This document shows positions 10,180 through 23,003 of a DNA stretch of 64,000 bases, piece by piece; within the stretch, counting starts at the first letter, position 1, and each line of letters opens with the position of its first letter. The notes under the pieces are model-generated. The model was not told the DNA's origin and did not search any database. It saw nothing but the letters and a program-made list of their open reading frames with translations. The DNA is taken from contig SIJG01000043.1 of assembly GCA_023374025.1 (NCBI GenBank), forward strand, positions 1,004,683 through 1,068,682, written 5' to 3'. Both the position numbers and the translations under genes were made by a program. The stretch is from Heterodera schachtii (lineage: Eukaryota > Nematoda > Chromadorea > Rhabditida > Heteroderidae).

Positions 10180-12240
10180 CCCTTTCATTTTATTGAAAAT
10201 TGGAAAAATCTAAATTAAAATGCCCAATTATTTAATTAAAAAATATTTAAATTGATTCAATCGCCAAAACTCATAAAAGAAAGCCAAAAGTTTAGCTAGG
10301 TGATAAATCTAATTAATACACAAACATTAGCTGAGAAAACAGACAAAAGGTCAGTACGTTTTTCACCCTTTTCACCTGCGGGGGCATTTGGCATTTTCCC
10401 ATGTCATTTATTAGCCCACTTTCTCCCATTCTCCGTCGTTTTCCTTCTGCTTGCATCACAGATAAATTTGTTAATAATGATAAATAGCGGCAAAAGGCAT
10501 TGGCCAATTGTCCCGGGAATTTCCCCCCCGGGCCCTGTAAAAATGAATTAAATGAATGCCATGTTTCCGGGACAAAAGGACACCCATTTATCGCCTTGAT
10601 AATCGCGTGACACTTGTGAGCATTTGTTGGCATAATTTCATCATAGGTAATTAATTGTTACGTGAGTTGCCCTTCAAAAATGAGCACTTCTCCTTTTTGA
10701 TGCGCAAATCATTCTGCTGAAGCCTGTGGAGAAGACCGATTCCATTCTCTCTGAATATGGTCGATGTCATTTAAATGTCGTCCAAATGCATCATTACGCC
10801 ACCAATGCCCTGTAGAATTTCTTCATAAATTGCTGAAATATAGCTGGAGCCGAAGCAACTCCGTAAGTCCGAGAATATAGAAGTAATTTAAATGTTCTTA
10901 AAAATTGGTACTTTATGTCAAAAATAAGCAAAAAACCGAAAATTTCGCTTTTTCGGTTGATTTTTCGCTATAGTTTTATCGTGTTTTTTCCTTCTAAGAT
11001 GATTTTTAATCTCATATTTAGCCATGGCTAGGATCGTCCAAACTCTCTTTCCAAGGACGGGTATAATGATTTCCAAGGACATAACGGGAAAATTCGTGAA
11101 ATCCAAGGACGCATAAATTTTATAATATTCAATGGAAAATGATTAATTTTTTCAAATTGCATTTTTCGCCGAAACTGATTTTTTCAATCTTTTTTTTTTG
11201 TTTCCGATGATTTTTTTTTGTTTTTTTTTGCATTTTCACAATGCTTTTTTGGCGCCTTTTTCCAAAAAACTTTTGGGCCAATTTTTTAAAGAAAAATATG
11301 AGTTTTTGGGGTCCGGCGGAGAAAAATGGGAAATTTTAGTTCAAATTGTTAACAGATTTTCAATTTTGAAGGCAGAATAGTCGTTTTCTTACGAGCATTG
11401 CACATGCGCAGATTGAAACAAAAAGCTTCAGAACTAATATGTATAACAAATTTAATTATTTTAATTTGACATTCATAAAAATACGAAAATAATAAATTTC
11501 AGAAGGTCAGCATCTCCTTGTTTCTGGAAAACCAGCGAGAAAATAGTATTGTTTTTGTGATTACATTGGCATCAGCATAATTCCTTGTATAAGACATGGA
11601 AGGAACGGAATTCCGATTTCCGATATTTTGGGGGTCGAATTCCGATTTTGCATTCCGGTTTCCGAAATTTTTGATGAAAAATCGGAAATTTCCACATTTT
11701 CTCTTTTTTTTGACTTTTTGGCCAATTCCATTGTTAAATAATTATTTTTGTATGTAGGTTCAACTTCATTTTTACTTCCAAATGAAACTCAGAAACATAA
11801 AACTTGGTCATTTTAGACAAAACCTGCTCACAAAATGCAAGCAAAAATTGCAAAATTTCCTCGTCAACGACGGACAAAAAACACTTTTTTTCTTAAAAAA
11901 TTGGCCCAAAATTGTACAAGTTTCTATTAATCTGATTTAGAATTTTATTTTGAAAATTTTACTTGTATTTATTCTTTTAAAAAAATTCCGACTTCTGACA
12001 TTTTTGGGCTCGGAATTCCGCTTTCCAAAAAATTTATGGGCTTAAGAATGCCATCCTTAGTATATGACATTGGCATTTATATATTGCGCAAATTTTGGGG
12101 ACAATTTGTTATACATTTATTATAACGGTGGATGAGATGAAGAATTCCAGCATCGGCATTACGATACTTCCTTTTCCTTTGGTGACCTTCCACAGTTTCG
12201 TAGGCTATAAATAGGGCTCGAAATTGTATGAATTAACACA
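10180..12240. other. Intergenic AT-rich DNA
   Basis: No coding exons are supported. The segment 11600-12060 has GGAATTCCG-type motifs near both edges and may be an old inverted-repeat element, but I found no clean target duplication. Confidence 0.4.
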
Positions 12241-12367
12241 TAATTTTTCTGCGCAAAATCTTTATTTATTTAATTTAGCATTTTTCAAAATTGTCTAATT
12301 GGTCTTTCTTCTGTCGTCTGTTGGTCATTTCGTGCCGTGGCACTTTCCTCCTCTTCCCTCCCTCTCA

Positions 12368-13462
12368 TCATTCGTTTTGGTTCTTCGAAATGGTGCACAC
12401 TTTGAGCAGTTTGATGTGGAAGCACGGCTGTTCCTGTTGGTTCTGCTGCAGTTGTTGCTGTCCCTGCTTGTTCTGCCCCTGTTGCAGCCCAATTCCTCCT
12501 CCTCCTCCTCCTCCTCCTCCTCCTCCTCCCTGCTGTCCAATGTTGCCAATGTTTCCGCCCCCAATTTCTTCTGACGGTGTGCACTGTTCTTTGAAGGGAC
12601 ATCGCGTGATCGAATTGATCACCATCAGCACGGGTTCACATTCCGTCTACAAATATATTAAGTGGATAAATTTAATTGATTAACAATTAAAAGAAAATAT
12701 GTGATTTACTCGGATTTCTTCCGGCAATTCTCGAACAAGTTCGACGGACTTCTTCACTTTGTCAATGAATGGGAGGGAGCCGTCCAAAAAGAGATTTTCG
12801 AGCTAAATTCGAATTAGGACAATATTTCACTGTAAATTATGGTAATTACTTCGTTAATTTTGTTTTTAATTTTGCCCACCTGATCAGCGGTCTCTTTCGC
12901 CTTAGACGAACTCAGCTTCTGCTTCGCCTCCTCAATGTTCTGCTTGAACTGGTCGTCCGACACATTCACTTTCATCAGCAAATTGTCAATGTTTGCCTAA
13001 AAGATTGTTATTATTTAAATAAATAGATGGCCCTTTCATGAAAATTGTGATCGGAAATGATCAAAATGGTGTGATCAAATTATTTCTTTAAACCAATAGG
13101 GAAAAGTTGGTTTGGGTAAGTCTCAATTGAAAAACTAAGTTTTCTGTAAGAGTAAATTAGTTTTAATAGGCTTACATTAGTCATAGCCATTTGTTTTTTG
13201 TTCAGCAAATTAGCCCCGAATGATTAAAATTTGATTAATCCGTTGCCTTCAAATCGCCTCCCTGCTCCTCTGCCAACGCTTGGAAGGCGGCCACTTGCTG
13301 GTCATCCGACAGATTCTTGTACTTTTGTGCCGTGTCCATCAGCAGCTCAATCTCTTTGGGGTTCAGACTCAGCGTAACGCTGGGCGTTGAAAAGACGGCA
13401 TTTGCAAAAGGCGCAACGAACGCGGCGAGAACAATTGGCAAAATGGGGAGCAGAGAAAGCAT
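12368..13462 (-). CDS. Secreted protein, possibly SXP/RAL-2-like, paralog A
   Basis: Four exons on the minus strand (13462-13247, 12996-12880, 12802-12710, 12646-12368) give 234 residues. Residues 1-22 form a signal peptide (MLSLLPILPIVLAAFVAPFANA). A helical region follows with LSDDQQVAAFQALAEEQGG and SLPFIDKVKKSVELVRELPEEIR, whose layout resembles the DUF148 (SXP/RAL-2) fold of secreted nematode proteins; I hold this loosely. The last exon encodes two cysteines, a run of about 12 glycines, a Q/N-rich stretch and a conserved CFHIKLLKVC end. Intron 1 uses a GC donor (AAG/gcaacg); no GT donor restores the frame. It is likely an extracellular or gland product. A near-identical paralog lies at 34.7-35.8 kb. 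Confidence 0.75.
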
Positions 13463-13519
13463 TTTTTGAAAGGGAATTCGGAATAGAAAAAAAATGTTAA
13501 GTGGCAAATGTTTTGGCTG

Positions 13520-15655
13520 TGCCGCTTAAATAGTGACACAAATTGTTTTGCCCCGATTGATCAGTGATCGGAATGAATCAGCGAATGAATGAATGAATGA
13601 ATGATTGGTGCGCGCAGTTGTAACAATCATCAATCAGTAGCAACGGAAGGGCAAAGAGTCAACAAAAACAATTTGAAGCGCTTAATTAATTGTATTTAAC
13701 AGTTAATCATTTTACAGAGTTAAAGCAAAAGTCTTTATTTTTCGCTTATGATTAGGATTAGCTTTTAAATTCGATTTTTTTTTAATCTAAAATGAATATT
13801 TTTGTGATAAACTTAAATATAATTATCGTTTAAAAAAAGAAAGAATTTTTGCTTTTCCTAATTAGTGCAAAACATCAACATATTGTAATGTTATTTTGGT
13901 CAACAATTCCACAACCAATCTTCTCGAGAATGCAACAGGTTTTTGTCTTTTCCTTTTATTTATTTTTCAGTGCGCACGGCAATTTTTGAAAAACAAATTT
14001 TGTTGTTTACTTTAAAATAACAGAGGTGAGAGCAATGGAAAATAATAATTAATTTGCAAATGTTCAATTTAATTACCATTAGGCTTTTTGGAATTTTTGT
14101 TGAGACATTTTAGCAAAAATGCCGTGCCGTTAATTGCTTCCAAATTGATCATTTTTACAGGGTTTCTGATAACATTTCATTAAAAGTTTCAATTTTTCTC
14201 CAGCACCGCTGGTTATCCATTCTTTGAAATAATAAAAACAAAAAATTGCCCGAAGAATTAAAAAAAGGAAATTCAAAAAAGAAAAATTAATTACCTATGT
14301 GCACAAAACAAATCTCAACAAATTTGTTAAAAATGCTAAAAGTTAATGATTTTATATTTTTTATCGGATTATTTGGAAGATCAGTTTTAAGCTTATAAAT
14401 AAACGTTTTTCGGCAATGTTTCTTCTTTTGGACATCAAAATCTTATTTCGGTTCTGATCCAATAAAAATTATTAATTATTTTTATGCTTCTCTCTCCGCT
14501 GTACGTTTTTTTATCATAAAAATTGAGTAAAATTTGAAATTTCAGATTTAAATACAAAGCGATATTAATTAAACGCCAAATTCATTAAACGCAATTGAGC
14601 TTGTCCTTAAATTTTTTCAAAGCACAAAATTTTTGATTTTTGGTAACTCTCTCCAAAAATTGTAACGCAAAACGGTGGTTCGTTCTTTCCTGCGAAGAAA
14701 GTGAAGCGCGAATTTGTCACTTGGTCAGCAAAATAGGATGCCGCCGCCTCTCTCGAGAGTATTGAGCTAATTAGTGCTGGTTTCCTTTTAAAAATTTGCC
14801 CTTTTTTGTAATATAATTTTTATTTATTGTTTTTAAACGTTGATTCTTTGAATATTTTGTGCCTATTTGTGCCCATTTTGGAGTGTTTTCAGTCAATTTG
14901 GCTCTTTCTGTAGTTTTGGTTCCTAAACCCAAAAGCTTATCATGCATTTGTATAGCACTTTTAATCGACTTTTCATAACTTAGGACAAGGTTAAAAGAGC
15001 TCAAATTGATATGATTTTTTATAAATTTTGAAAAATCAAGCAAAACTGGCAATTTCAAAGCTGGCAAAAAATCTGGCGCGGCTGACCCCAAAGAGTGGCA
15101 ACTGCGAAATGGCACCTCTGACTTAGGAAGCCATGGCCATGGGAACATTTGATCATTGTGAAAGCATTTCCGGAACATTGCATTAATAGGTTTTGTGATT
15201 ATGCCAAAATAATCTTCAGCTTGAAGAAGTACAGCTCCCGTCATTTGCCTTTGCATTTTTATTGCCGTGTAATTTATTTGAAAAGCGCAAAAAATATATG
15301 AAATGCGAAGAGAATAATGAGCAGTGTTGGCTTTTGTAAGTCATAAGCATTGGCATTTGTGAGTGATTGGAGTGGCCAACGCAATGAATGGGAGGGAAGA
15401 GAAAGGCACAAATTGGGCAAAAGAAATGGCAAATTGAGAGGGGTGAGGGAGGGGGGGGGGGGGAGGTGAGCGATGGCAAATAACGGATGATGGCATCATT
15501 TCATCTCTAAAGCTGCATTAAATAAATTTATATTCTTTTTTTATTTTAAAAGTAAAAAAAATAAAAATATAATTTTTACCTGCTTTTTTAAATGCCTAAT
15601 TGTGTATTAAACTAAATTAGTAATTAAACGTAAATTTTTATGCATTTAATTGCCG
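13520..15655. other. Intergenic part of duplicated block
   Basis: AT-rich DNA whose sequence recurs in copy B at about 35900-37700. GAATGAATGAATG tandem units lie near 13576-13602. A 13-base G run occurs at 15451-15463 and is absent from copy B. Stretches of open frame here lack domain support and I do not call them genes. Confidence 0.5.
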
Positions 15656-15662
15656 TTCTAAA

Positions 15663-17251
15663 ATGCAGATGTACAAAATTGTTTCCATTTTTCTTTTTAT
15701 TTTAATTTTTCACCAAATTTATCCTATCGAATTCGGCGAGTTGGGACAAGACAAAGAAGCAGCTGAAGGTGAAGCTTTTTTCAGTGAAAGTGAAGGTAAA
15801 TTTAAAGATTTAAAAAATTTAAAAATTATTTTGAAATTCCGAGACAATTAAAGAAGCAATATTTATGGAGGAGAATGACATTGATGAAGATAATTACGAC
15901 AATAATGATGATAATGACGATGAGTTAGATTATGAGGATGCTGATATGGACAAGACGTCGTTTTTCGGACATTTTGACTCAATTAAATCAGACAATGAAA
16001 CATTTGAGGAGACAGAGGAAGAGGAAAATGAAAGCGTGGAAGAGAGAAAAGAACAATTTGAGCGGAAAAGAGGGGAGTTGGGAGAGAGGAAGGAGAAAGA
16101 GGAGATGGGAAAAGATAGAGAGAAGCAGGAGAAAGAAGAGGCGGGAAAAGAAAAAGAGCAACAGGGGGAAGAGGAGAGAAAATGCGAGAAGGGGTGGCTC
16201 AATTACCGTAATGAGTTGTGCTTCTACGGACGCCGCACAGAGAAGGACTTTTACGCGGGGGTTGAAGAATGTGCCCAAATGAAAGTAAACGGCGGATGGA
16301 AAGCAGCAGCAGAAATGCCAATTTGAATAATTTTTTGCTTTTCAGGCAAATTTCACTTCCTTCCACAGTGTGGACGAGTTCACATTCATCACTTCACATT
16401 GGGACTTGGGGGACTTTTGGGTGGGAATATATTTCGGCAAAAAGCATTTCGAGGATGGCACTGCGGTGGATGCGAAAGTGTTGCGACACGTTGCGCCACG
16501 GATTCCATGGGCGACGCCGGACAAACGCAAAGGGTTCATTTGTCGGAAGAAAGCAAAAGGGGCTGAAGAAAGTGCGACAAAGGAAAGAGAGGAAGACGAA
16601 ATAGCAGGGGAAAGTGAGAGAGCCAGAGAAGAAAAGACACGCCGAAACACAACGATAAATAGAGAAAAAGAGAGCGAAGAAATCACTGTGATTTATGAGA
16701 GCATTAACAAAAGGGGAGGAGAGGAAGAGAGAAACGAATCCGACGAAGGGGAAGAGAACACAGAGGAATTTGGGGAAAGTGCCGAAGGGGAAAACTCGGA
16801 AAATGAAGCAAATCCTGAGAGCATAAGTGGACGGATCACATCAGAAACAATGGTCCATTTCAGAGCAACTCTTGAGACAATTAGGGAGGGAAACGGAGAA
16901 GAAATAAATGCCAAAAAGGGCGAAAGGGGCGGAAAATGGGGCAAATCTGAGCAATTAAACGCAACAAAAACAGAAAAAGACAAAAAGCACAACAAAGGGA
17001 CAATTTCGGAAACAAATGGCGAATATTCCGAAATTTTGGTGGAAGAAAACACAGAAACATTTACCGAATTTTTGGTTGGAGCGAATGGCGAAGCAAATTC
17101 CAATGAAAGTGCCGAATGGGAAACGGGCCAAAAAATAAATTCCTATGAAAGTGCCGAATGGGAAACGGGCCAAAGAATGAATGCGGGCGATTTTGTTGCG
17201 ATGCCGACAAAACTGTTGCTCATTTTGCCTTTGGTTGCTTTGCTTTTCTGA
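15663..17251 (+). CDS. C-type lectin domain protein, probably GPI-anchored
   Basis: Three exons (15663-15795, 15857-16284, 16346-17251) yield about 488 residues. A signal peptide opens the protein (IVSIFLFILIFHQIYPIEF). Next is an Asp/Glu-rich stretch, then a long K/E/R-rich charged segment. The C-type lectin fold starts at CEKGWLNYRNELCFYG and runs across the second intron to GFICRKK, with the expected cysteines. A second charged, Glu-rich region with two ESAEWETGQ repeats follows. The last 20 residues are hydrophobic (MPTKLLLILPLVALLF) and end at the stop, as in GPI-anchor signals. It probably acts at the cell surface or is shed. The exact acceptor of exon 2 could shift by one codon. Confidence 0.75.
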
Positions 17252-17259
17252 AAATTGCT

Positions 17260-19540
17260 TCGCTTTGTGCCTTTCTTTTTTGGGTATCTTCTATTATTTC
17301 TTTTTCTTTCATCCATTATTGGTCTTTCCTTTCATTTTGCCGCTTTTATCCGTCGTTTGCTCACAATTAGTGAGAGTTGAAACAGACGATAAGTGAACTC
17401 TTTGTACATTCGGTGATTCACTTCGTTCATTTTTGTGATTTTTCCTCTACTATTGATGCATAAATGTACATATTTTTCAATGGTTAAGACAAGAAAATTT
17501 ATTTGATAAGTAAAATTAAGATTTTCTCATTAGTAGGGTTGCAAGAGGGTAAAACCCGAACGGGAAGGGATCCAAAATGGTTTTCACATAAAATGTGCCG
17601 CCGGCAAAAACTTAAATATTTTCGGGAATTGAATGATGCCACGGTACCTGTCCGGTCTCTGTGGTGAGTGATTAGGTAAATTTTACTGAGAAAGGATAAT
17701 CATTAATGATTATTCAGAACTCTAGAGCCCTATCTATGCCTATTCGCTATTAATGTCCTAAATTAAAACTCAATGATAAATCGAGTTTCCTAATTGATCA
17801 GATTACAGAAGGACCCCGACTTAAATTATTGTGCTAAAAACTTGTGAAAAAATTTGTTTCGATTATTTTAAATTTTCTTTTTTTTTCAAGAAAAACGAAA
17901 ATTTTTTGCTTCGACGAAATTTTCAATATTTTTAAAGATTTATTCTAACAATTTTGTTTGGCTACAAGTAAAAAAAGTGTTAATACTCAAAACTTTTATT
18001 ATCAACCTAAACCACATATTTTTACTGGCGAAATGAAATTTGGGCACGGCGCTGTGACATTAAATTAAAAATTGATAAACAAAAACTTATTGTATTATGC
18101 TGTGCTTTCATCCTTAATGGCTCTTTGTATGAGAATTTAAAAAAATAAATAAATTTGGAAAATTCAAAATTAATTATTTCGTCCATTTCTACGGTGCTTA
18201 AGCTCCCCCAGTCCCGTGGTCGCGCGATTAATGGCCGATTAAAATTTATACAAAAAATCTGTTGTGAGAAGCGATTGAACGACCGTGATAATTTGCGCTT
18301 TACAAAAGCATCAAATTGAGTCTTCAACAGATTTATGTGCTTAATGTACAAAATATACGAAATAATACCTAAAAAATTGTAATGGGTCCAGCAAAATAAA
18401 CAAAATTAATTGAATAAAATTTTATTTTCCGAACTTGATTAAAAACTTATATGCTTCAAAGTAATTGTATATTTTATACAATATTAACGATTTTATTCCA
18501 ATCATCACAGCAGCAGCAGCAGCAGCAGCAGCAGCAATCACGTCCTGCCACTCCGCCGCCGATGATGCGATCATCTTTGTACGAATTTTGTTTCCACAGC
18601 AAACAATTTTTCATGAACCCCCTAGTGGATCGAGACCAAGGGGGATCCACAATTCAGAAATCTCAACTTTTATGTTCCCGTAATCCTCCATAAATGGAAA
18701 GAAATGTCCGATCATCCAAATTTCATATGTCACAAAAATAGTAAAAAAAAAAGAGATTTGGGAGAGTGCCAAATCTTGTTTCTAGGTCTAGCCTAGGCTT
18801 AGGCAGGCTTTTTGTAAAATTTACTATTATACGCTTTGCCTTTTGTACGAGTTGCCATTGACCCTTGAAATTCGCATTAAAAAATGTAAAAATTACCAAA
18901 GAGGGGACCCTAACTTAACATAGTTCCCTAAAATGCCGAAATTTCGACTGGTTTTCCGTTCCCGCCAAACTATCGGAATTAAAAATTAGCCAACAAATTT
19001 CAGTCAATTTTCAAGCCCCACAATGCCGCCCACCACCACCACATCTCATCATCGTTCCCTGTAATTGTTTTGCTTTTAAGTTCTCGGCCTGTTCCCGTGC
19101 CTTAGTTTCTGCCTTCTGCTGGTGTCTCTTTGTTGTGGACTCATTCAAATTGCTGTTCTATTGGACGGACTTTTGGACTTGCTTCAAGTATAAACTCACT
19201 CAGTAATTTGCTGACGAATTTATTTGGGAGTGAATTGCCACATTTTGGGCAATCCTTTGGAATTGGTGTCCCGACGTTAAAAAAATAAAATTCTCTGCTC
19301 ATTTTTGAGGGTGAAAAATAGGGGCTGATCACTTATCGGACAATATGCTCAGATTTTGCATTTATATTTATCATCAAATATGTACACGGTTTTTCAAAAA
19401 TTTAAATTTTCCAAAAAATTATTGCCGGTAGAACACATATTCTAATCATATAAAATGATTAACCATTAATTTTTTGGCAAAAAGATATTTATTCGATTGG
19501 AGAAACATAAAAAAGGCATTTGCGCAGAGTTATTATCCTA
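17260..19540. other. Intergenic, with the end of the duplicated block
   Basis: 18020-18480 matches copy B at 38250-38680. No exon is confidently supported. The reading frame around the CAG repeat (18451-18693) could be a coding fragment but has no recognisable domain. Confidence 0.4.
18508..18537 (+). repeat. CAG trinucleotide repeat
   Basis: Nine CAG units followed by CAA, a pattern often seen in polyglutamine codons. It sits right where the duplicated block ends. Confidence 0.9.
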
Positions 19541-19684
19541 ATTTATAAAAAAGGAATGTAAAAGAAGGCAATCGAATGGCAAAAATTAAAAAGCGAAATA
19601 AAATTCAATTTAAAACTGAACGACAAAGAAACAACCAACGACAGGGACCACTTTGAAGACCCTTTCACAAAGTGCATTAATTTC

Positions 19685-20196
19685 TTTTGACGTATTTGCA
19701 CTGAATCCAACGCTTGTACATTTTCACGCGTTTTGCTCTGTTCACCACCAGTGTTTGTCCATGAAATTTTGAATCTTCTCGAGGCCCGCTTCGCGAAATA
19801 ATTCGTCCATTTCGTCGGTGGTGAAGAAATAAACGAGAGTGTAGTCCCCGCGGCAGTACAAATTGTGTTGGATGAGTCTGCCTGACTTGAAGCGCAGTTG
19901 GGTAAGGTCATGACGACCATGACAGCCATTTCCGGTCCATGAAAATTTGTTGTTGTGAGTCTCAAAGAAGGCCTCCCATCGATCCTTCGGGTTCTCGAGA
20001 AGACTTAACGACACACTCTCGGGAACGGCGTCGGCCATTTGCGCTTGGATGGTTGGTGAATTTCAGCTTCTTTCTCCTCCGGCCAGTCAACGTCGTCCCA
20101 CGCATTGTAGTCAAACACAGCACATTCGTCCCTCAGATAGCGTTGTCCGAAAGGGTCGTTCCGCATCGTTTGCTGCCTTTTCTCGGTTTTGCTCAT
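19685..20196 (-). pseudogene. METTL2-type tRNA m3C methyltransferase pseudogene, core deleted
   Basis: The N-terminus is recognisable: FGQRYLRDE...[20 protein letters not shown], as in METTL2/Trm140-family enzymes. After one frameshift it continues with [10 protein letters not shown] and [12 protein letters not shown], and a further shift gives the DRKWL motif. The next codons match the C-terminus of the family ([35 protein letters not shown], then, after another shift, MYKRWIQCKY). The whole SAM-binding Rossmann core, roughly 150 residues in the family, is missing between them. No introns interrupt the remnant, so it is probably a retroposed or deleted copy that cannot methylate tRNA. Confidence 0.75.
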
Positions 20197-20199
20197 CTC

Positions 20200-20812
20200 A
20201 TCAGTGGAATTATTGGAAGATGTTGTTTGTCGTTGTCATTACATATCAAATTACAAAAAAAGTAATATATGTAAGTAATAACAAATTAAGTAAAATACAT
20301 TTGTTAATTATCTCTCATAAAATTTGCCATTGGGTTGCCCTCTTTTTAATTAAAAAACCTTCAATTTGCTCTCGTAAATGAATCTGCGAATAGATCCTTC
20401 CTTTTTTGCTGCTTTGTTGAGTATTTCTGCAGCCTCTGCATGATAAAAATTCATTTACTGTAGTTTTTTTGAATCAAGAAAAAAAGTAAACATAAAAACT
20501 TTTTTAGATACTAAAATTGTCCGGTTTTTTTTTTGGAATGAAGCGAGTTATGGCTGATCAAAATCAAAAATACAAAAAGGCATTTACCAATGTAAATTTT
20601 TGAATTAGTGCGCAAAAATTACGCCAATTACGCTATTTGGCGAAATGAATAATTTTTGGACTTGACCCATAGTGAAAACGGAAATAATGTATATAAAAGG
20701 AGCGCATTTGCCAGTGTTTGCTCACATAATTCATTGCCCACATATTATTGCTATTATATATTGCTCATCGTCTGCAACTTTAATCCCACGAAGCGACGTG
20801 CCCGGCGCAACA
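20200..20812. other. Intergenic and upstream region of the phosphatase
   Basis: AT-rich, no exon seen. AATGTATATAAAAGGAGC at about 20686 contains a TATA-like element about 120 bp upstream of the phosphatase ATG. Confidence 0.4.
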
Positions 20813-22092
20813 ATGGCAAGAGAGGACTACTGCTTCGATGTAACGGCGGCGGCAGCGGCGGAGCAGTCTCGGCCTTCGGCAACGACTTCAACACTTGTGC
20901 AAGGAGATGGCCTGTCAAGCAGCTTCGTGGACGCGATCATCAGAAAAGTCCGGACGTCGCCTGTCCAACGCTTCACGGATGAGGTGAGCACTTGGGGAAT
21001 GAAATTCCAGAAATTAATAAAATTTCATTTTTTCCACAGATCACCGACGAGGAACTCAAACAACTCTGCAAAGCGGCCACGGACATCTTCAGAATGCAGC
21101 CGACGCTCGTCAGGATTCAGCCGCCGGTGGTCGTCGTGGGCGACATCCATGGACAATTCACGGACCTGCAGAGGATCTTCAACACGCACGGCAACCCTCC
21201 AGAGCAGCAGTACGTCTTCCTGGGCGACTACGTCGACCGAGGCCCCCAGTCACTGGAAACAATTGTTCTTCTCTTCTGCTACAAGGTGTGGTTTTGTGAA
21301 TCCAAGGCAGACAAATATTAATTCCCCTAAACCAATTGCAGGTCAAATACCCAGCGAACTTCATGCTGCTGCGCGGGAACCACGAGTGCGCCAACATCAA
21401 CAGAGTGTAAGGAGCGCGTTTTTTTGTGTTTTTTTTTCATTCTTCAATTTTTTTTCCCTTTAAGGTATGGCTTCTTCGATGAAGTCAACCGCCGCTACCA
21501 GCGTCCGGGTCCCCGCCGCCTCTACGACCTCTTCAATCAGACGTTCGCCTGGATGCCCTTCGTCGGCCTGATCGGCGACAAAATCCTGTGTGAGTCACTT
21601 TTTTTGTTGTTGTTTTTTGGTACTAATTAATTATTTTTCAGGTATGCACGGCGGCCTCTCCGACCAGATCAACAGCCTGGAGCAGCTCAGCCACCTGAAT
21701 CGTCCGCAAACCGACCCGCCGCTTCGGACGCTGGAGATCGACCTTCTGTGGGCGGACCCTGCGCGCGGAGTTCGCGGCGTCATCCCGAACACCAGAGGAG
21801 CGGGCATCGCATTCGGCGAGGACGTGGTGGAGCGAGTGTGCGACATGCTCTGCCTCGACTACATCATTCGGGCGCATCAAGTGAGTTTTTTTCTTTTTTT
21901 TTCAATTTGCTTCTGAACTAATTTCCCACTTCCCCTTTTCAGGTCGTGATGGACGGAGTGGAATATTTCGCCGGACGTCGCCTCATCACCCTTTTCTCGG
22001 CGCCGCGCTACACTGGCCGCAACAACACGGGAGCAACGCTGACAATCGCGCCGAACCTGAGCCACAGCATCACACGCTTCCCGCCGGCCTGA
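20813..22092 (+). CDS. PP1-like serine/threonine phosphatase catalytic subunit
   Basis: Six exons (20813-20983, 21040-21285, 21342-21406, 21465-21589, 21642-21880, 21943-22092) join in frame to 331 residues, the usual PP1 catalytic size. All PPP-family metal and catalytic motifs are present in order: GDIHGQ, GDYVDRG, GNHE, MHGG, RAHQ and the SAPRY loop. It should remove phosphate from Ser/Thr residues of intracellular proteins. Divergence from canonical PP1 is clear: an alanine-rich N-terminus, GVIPNTRGAGIAFG in place of the usual acidic segment, and APRYTGRNN where PP1 has a conserved cysteine in the beta12-beta13 loop. This suggests one of the expanded nematode-specific PP1 variants rather than the housekeeping form. 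The coding exons are GC-rich compared with their surroundings. Confidence 0.88.
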
Positions 22093-22099
22093 GGACGAT

Positions 22100-23000
22100 G
22101 AGCACCGAACACTAACAGAACAGAAGGATGGAGAAGCGCCCTGGGAACACGACTGGAGATCAGACAATTCCCCTTATCATTTTGTGTGTAAACCCACCAC
22201 ATGTCACAAGCTCCTCAAAATCTATTGTCAATTGTCATTTTTATCATTTTCATATTTCCGTATGTATGTTTGTTTGAGGTGTATATGTACTGATAAACAT
22301 TTTACATCAATAGTAACTGTTAATTTCGATTTTTTAGAAAGAACAGAATTTTGACTAATGAAGGATTCCTTAAATTTTATCGCACAGAAAAATCCGGAAT
22401 AATTTATCGGGACACCTAAAACACAGAGTCGGAAAATTTTTCAAAAATGAGTAAATTTTGCTAAGCACAATAAAAGTGAAACTGATCTTAATAGGTATGT
22501 GTTAATAGTTACATAATAGCGCAAATGTGAATATTTGAACCTCCAAAACATACATTGTCATTCATATCAGTGTGAATGAAACGGCGGCAATGAATCGCCT
22601 GTATCAAGCGTCCCACCTTTGGTTTTGCAACACAATTTTTCGACCCTACTCTGATTTTTTCGACCCTCTACTTCTCTATACATACAACTGCCACAATTAC
22701 CGTAAATTACAATTCTATCGCGATAACTCATTTATTTTTCAAATTTTACATACATACAATATGAAATGGAGTTACATTGGACCAGACATACATACATACA
22801 TGTGCACACATATAGAACACATCAATACAATTAGAACAATATGATCACTGGTATAGAAATCGCAAAAACTTTGCTTACAGACAGTGATAAAACACAAATG
22901 ATAGGGGTAACAACCATAAAATTTTGGGGATCGAATCGGTTTGGGAGGGGAACTGTTTGTTGGCCATTCCATCGTTCGTCCGTCCTCGTGTACTGCGGCG
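22100..23000. other. Intergenic, no gene seen
   Basis: AT-rich with several CATACATA/GTATGTATG-type simple repeats (22260-22280, 22745-22810). No supported exon. Confidence 0.5.
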
Positions 23001-23003
23001 GCA

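Larger units (their letters stand above)
12250..18480 (+). repeat. Segmental duplication, copy A
   Basis: This block aligns in the same orientation with about 34620-38680. Shared landmarks in order are the secreted-protein gene, the tract at 13680-14100, the CTCTCGAGAGTATTGAGC motif (14751 / 36806), the start of the lectin gene (15663 / 37717) and the terminal stretch (18050-18470 / 38265-38670). Copy A keeps the complete lectin gene. Copy B lacks about 2 kb of it. Confidence 0.85.

Noticed and set aside
11590..12065. hAT-like element with GGAATTCCG motifs
   Set aside because: Termini match only weakly and no exact 8-bp duplication was found.
12285..12602. Arg-rich and Glu-rich open frames across the Gly repeat exon
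   Set aside because: They are other frames of the same trinucleotide repeat; only the Gly frame joins to conserved flanking sequence and splice sites.
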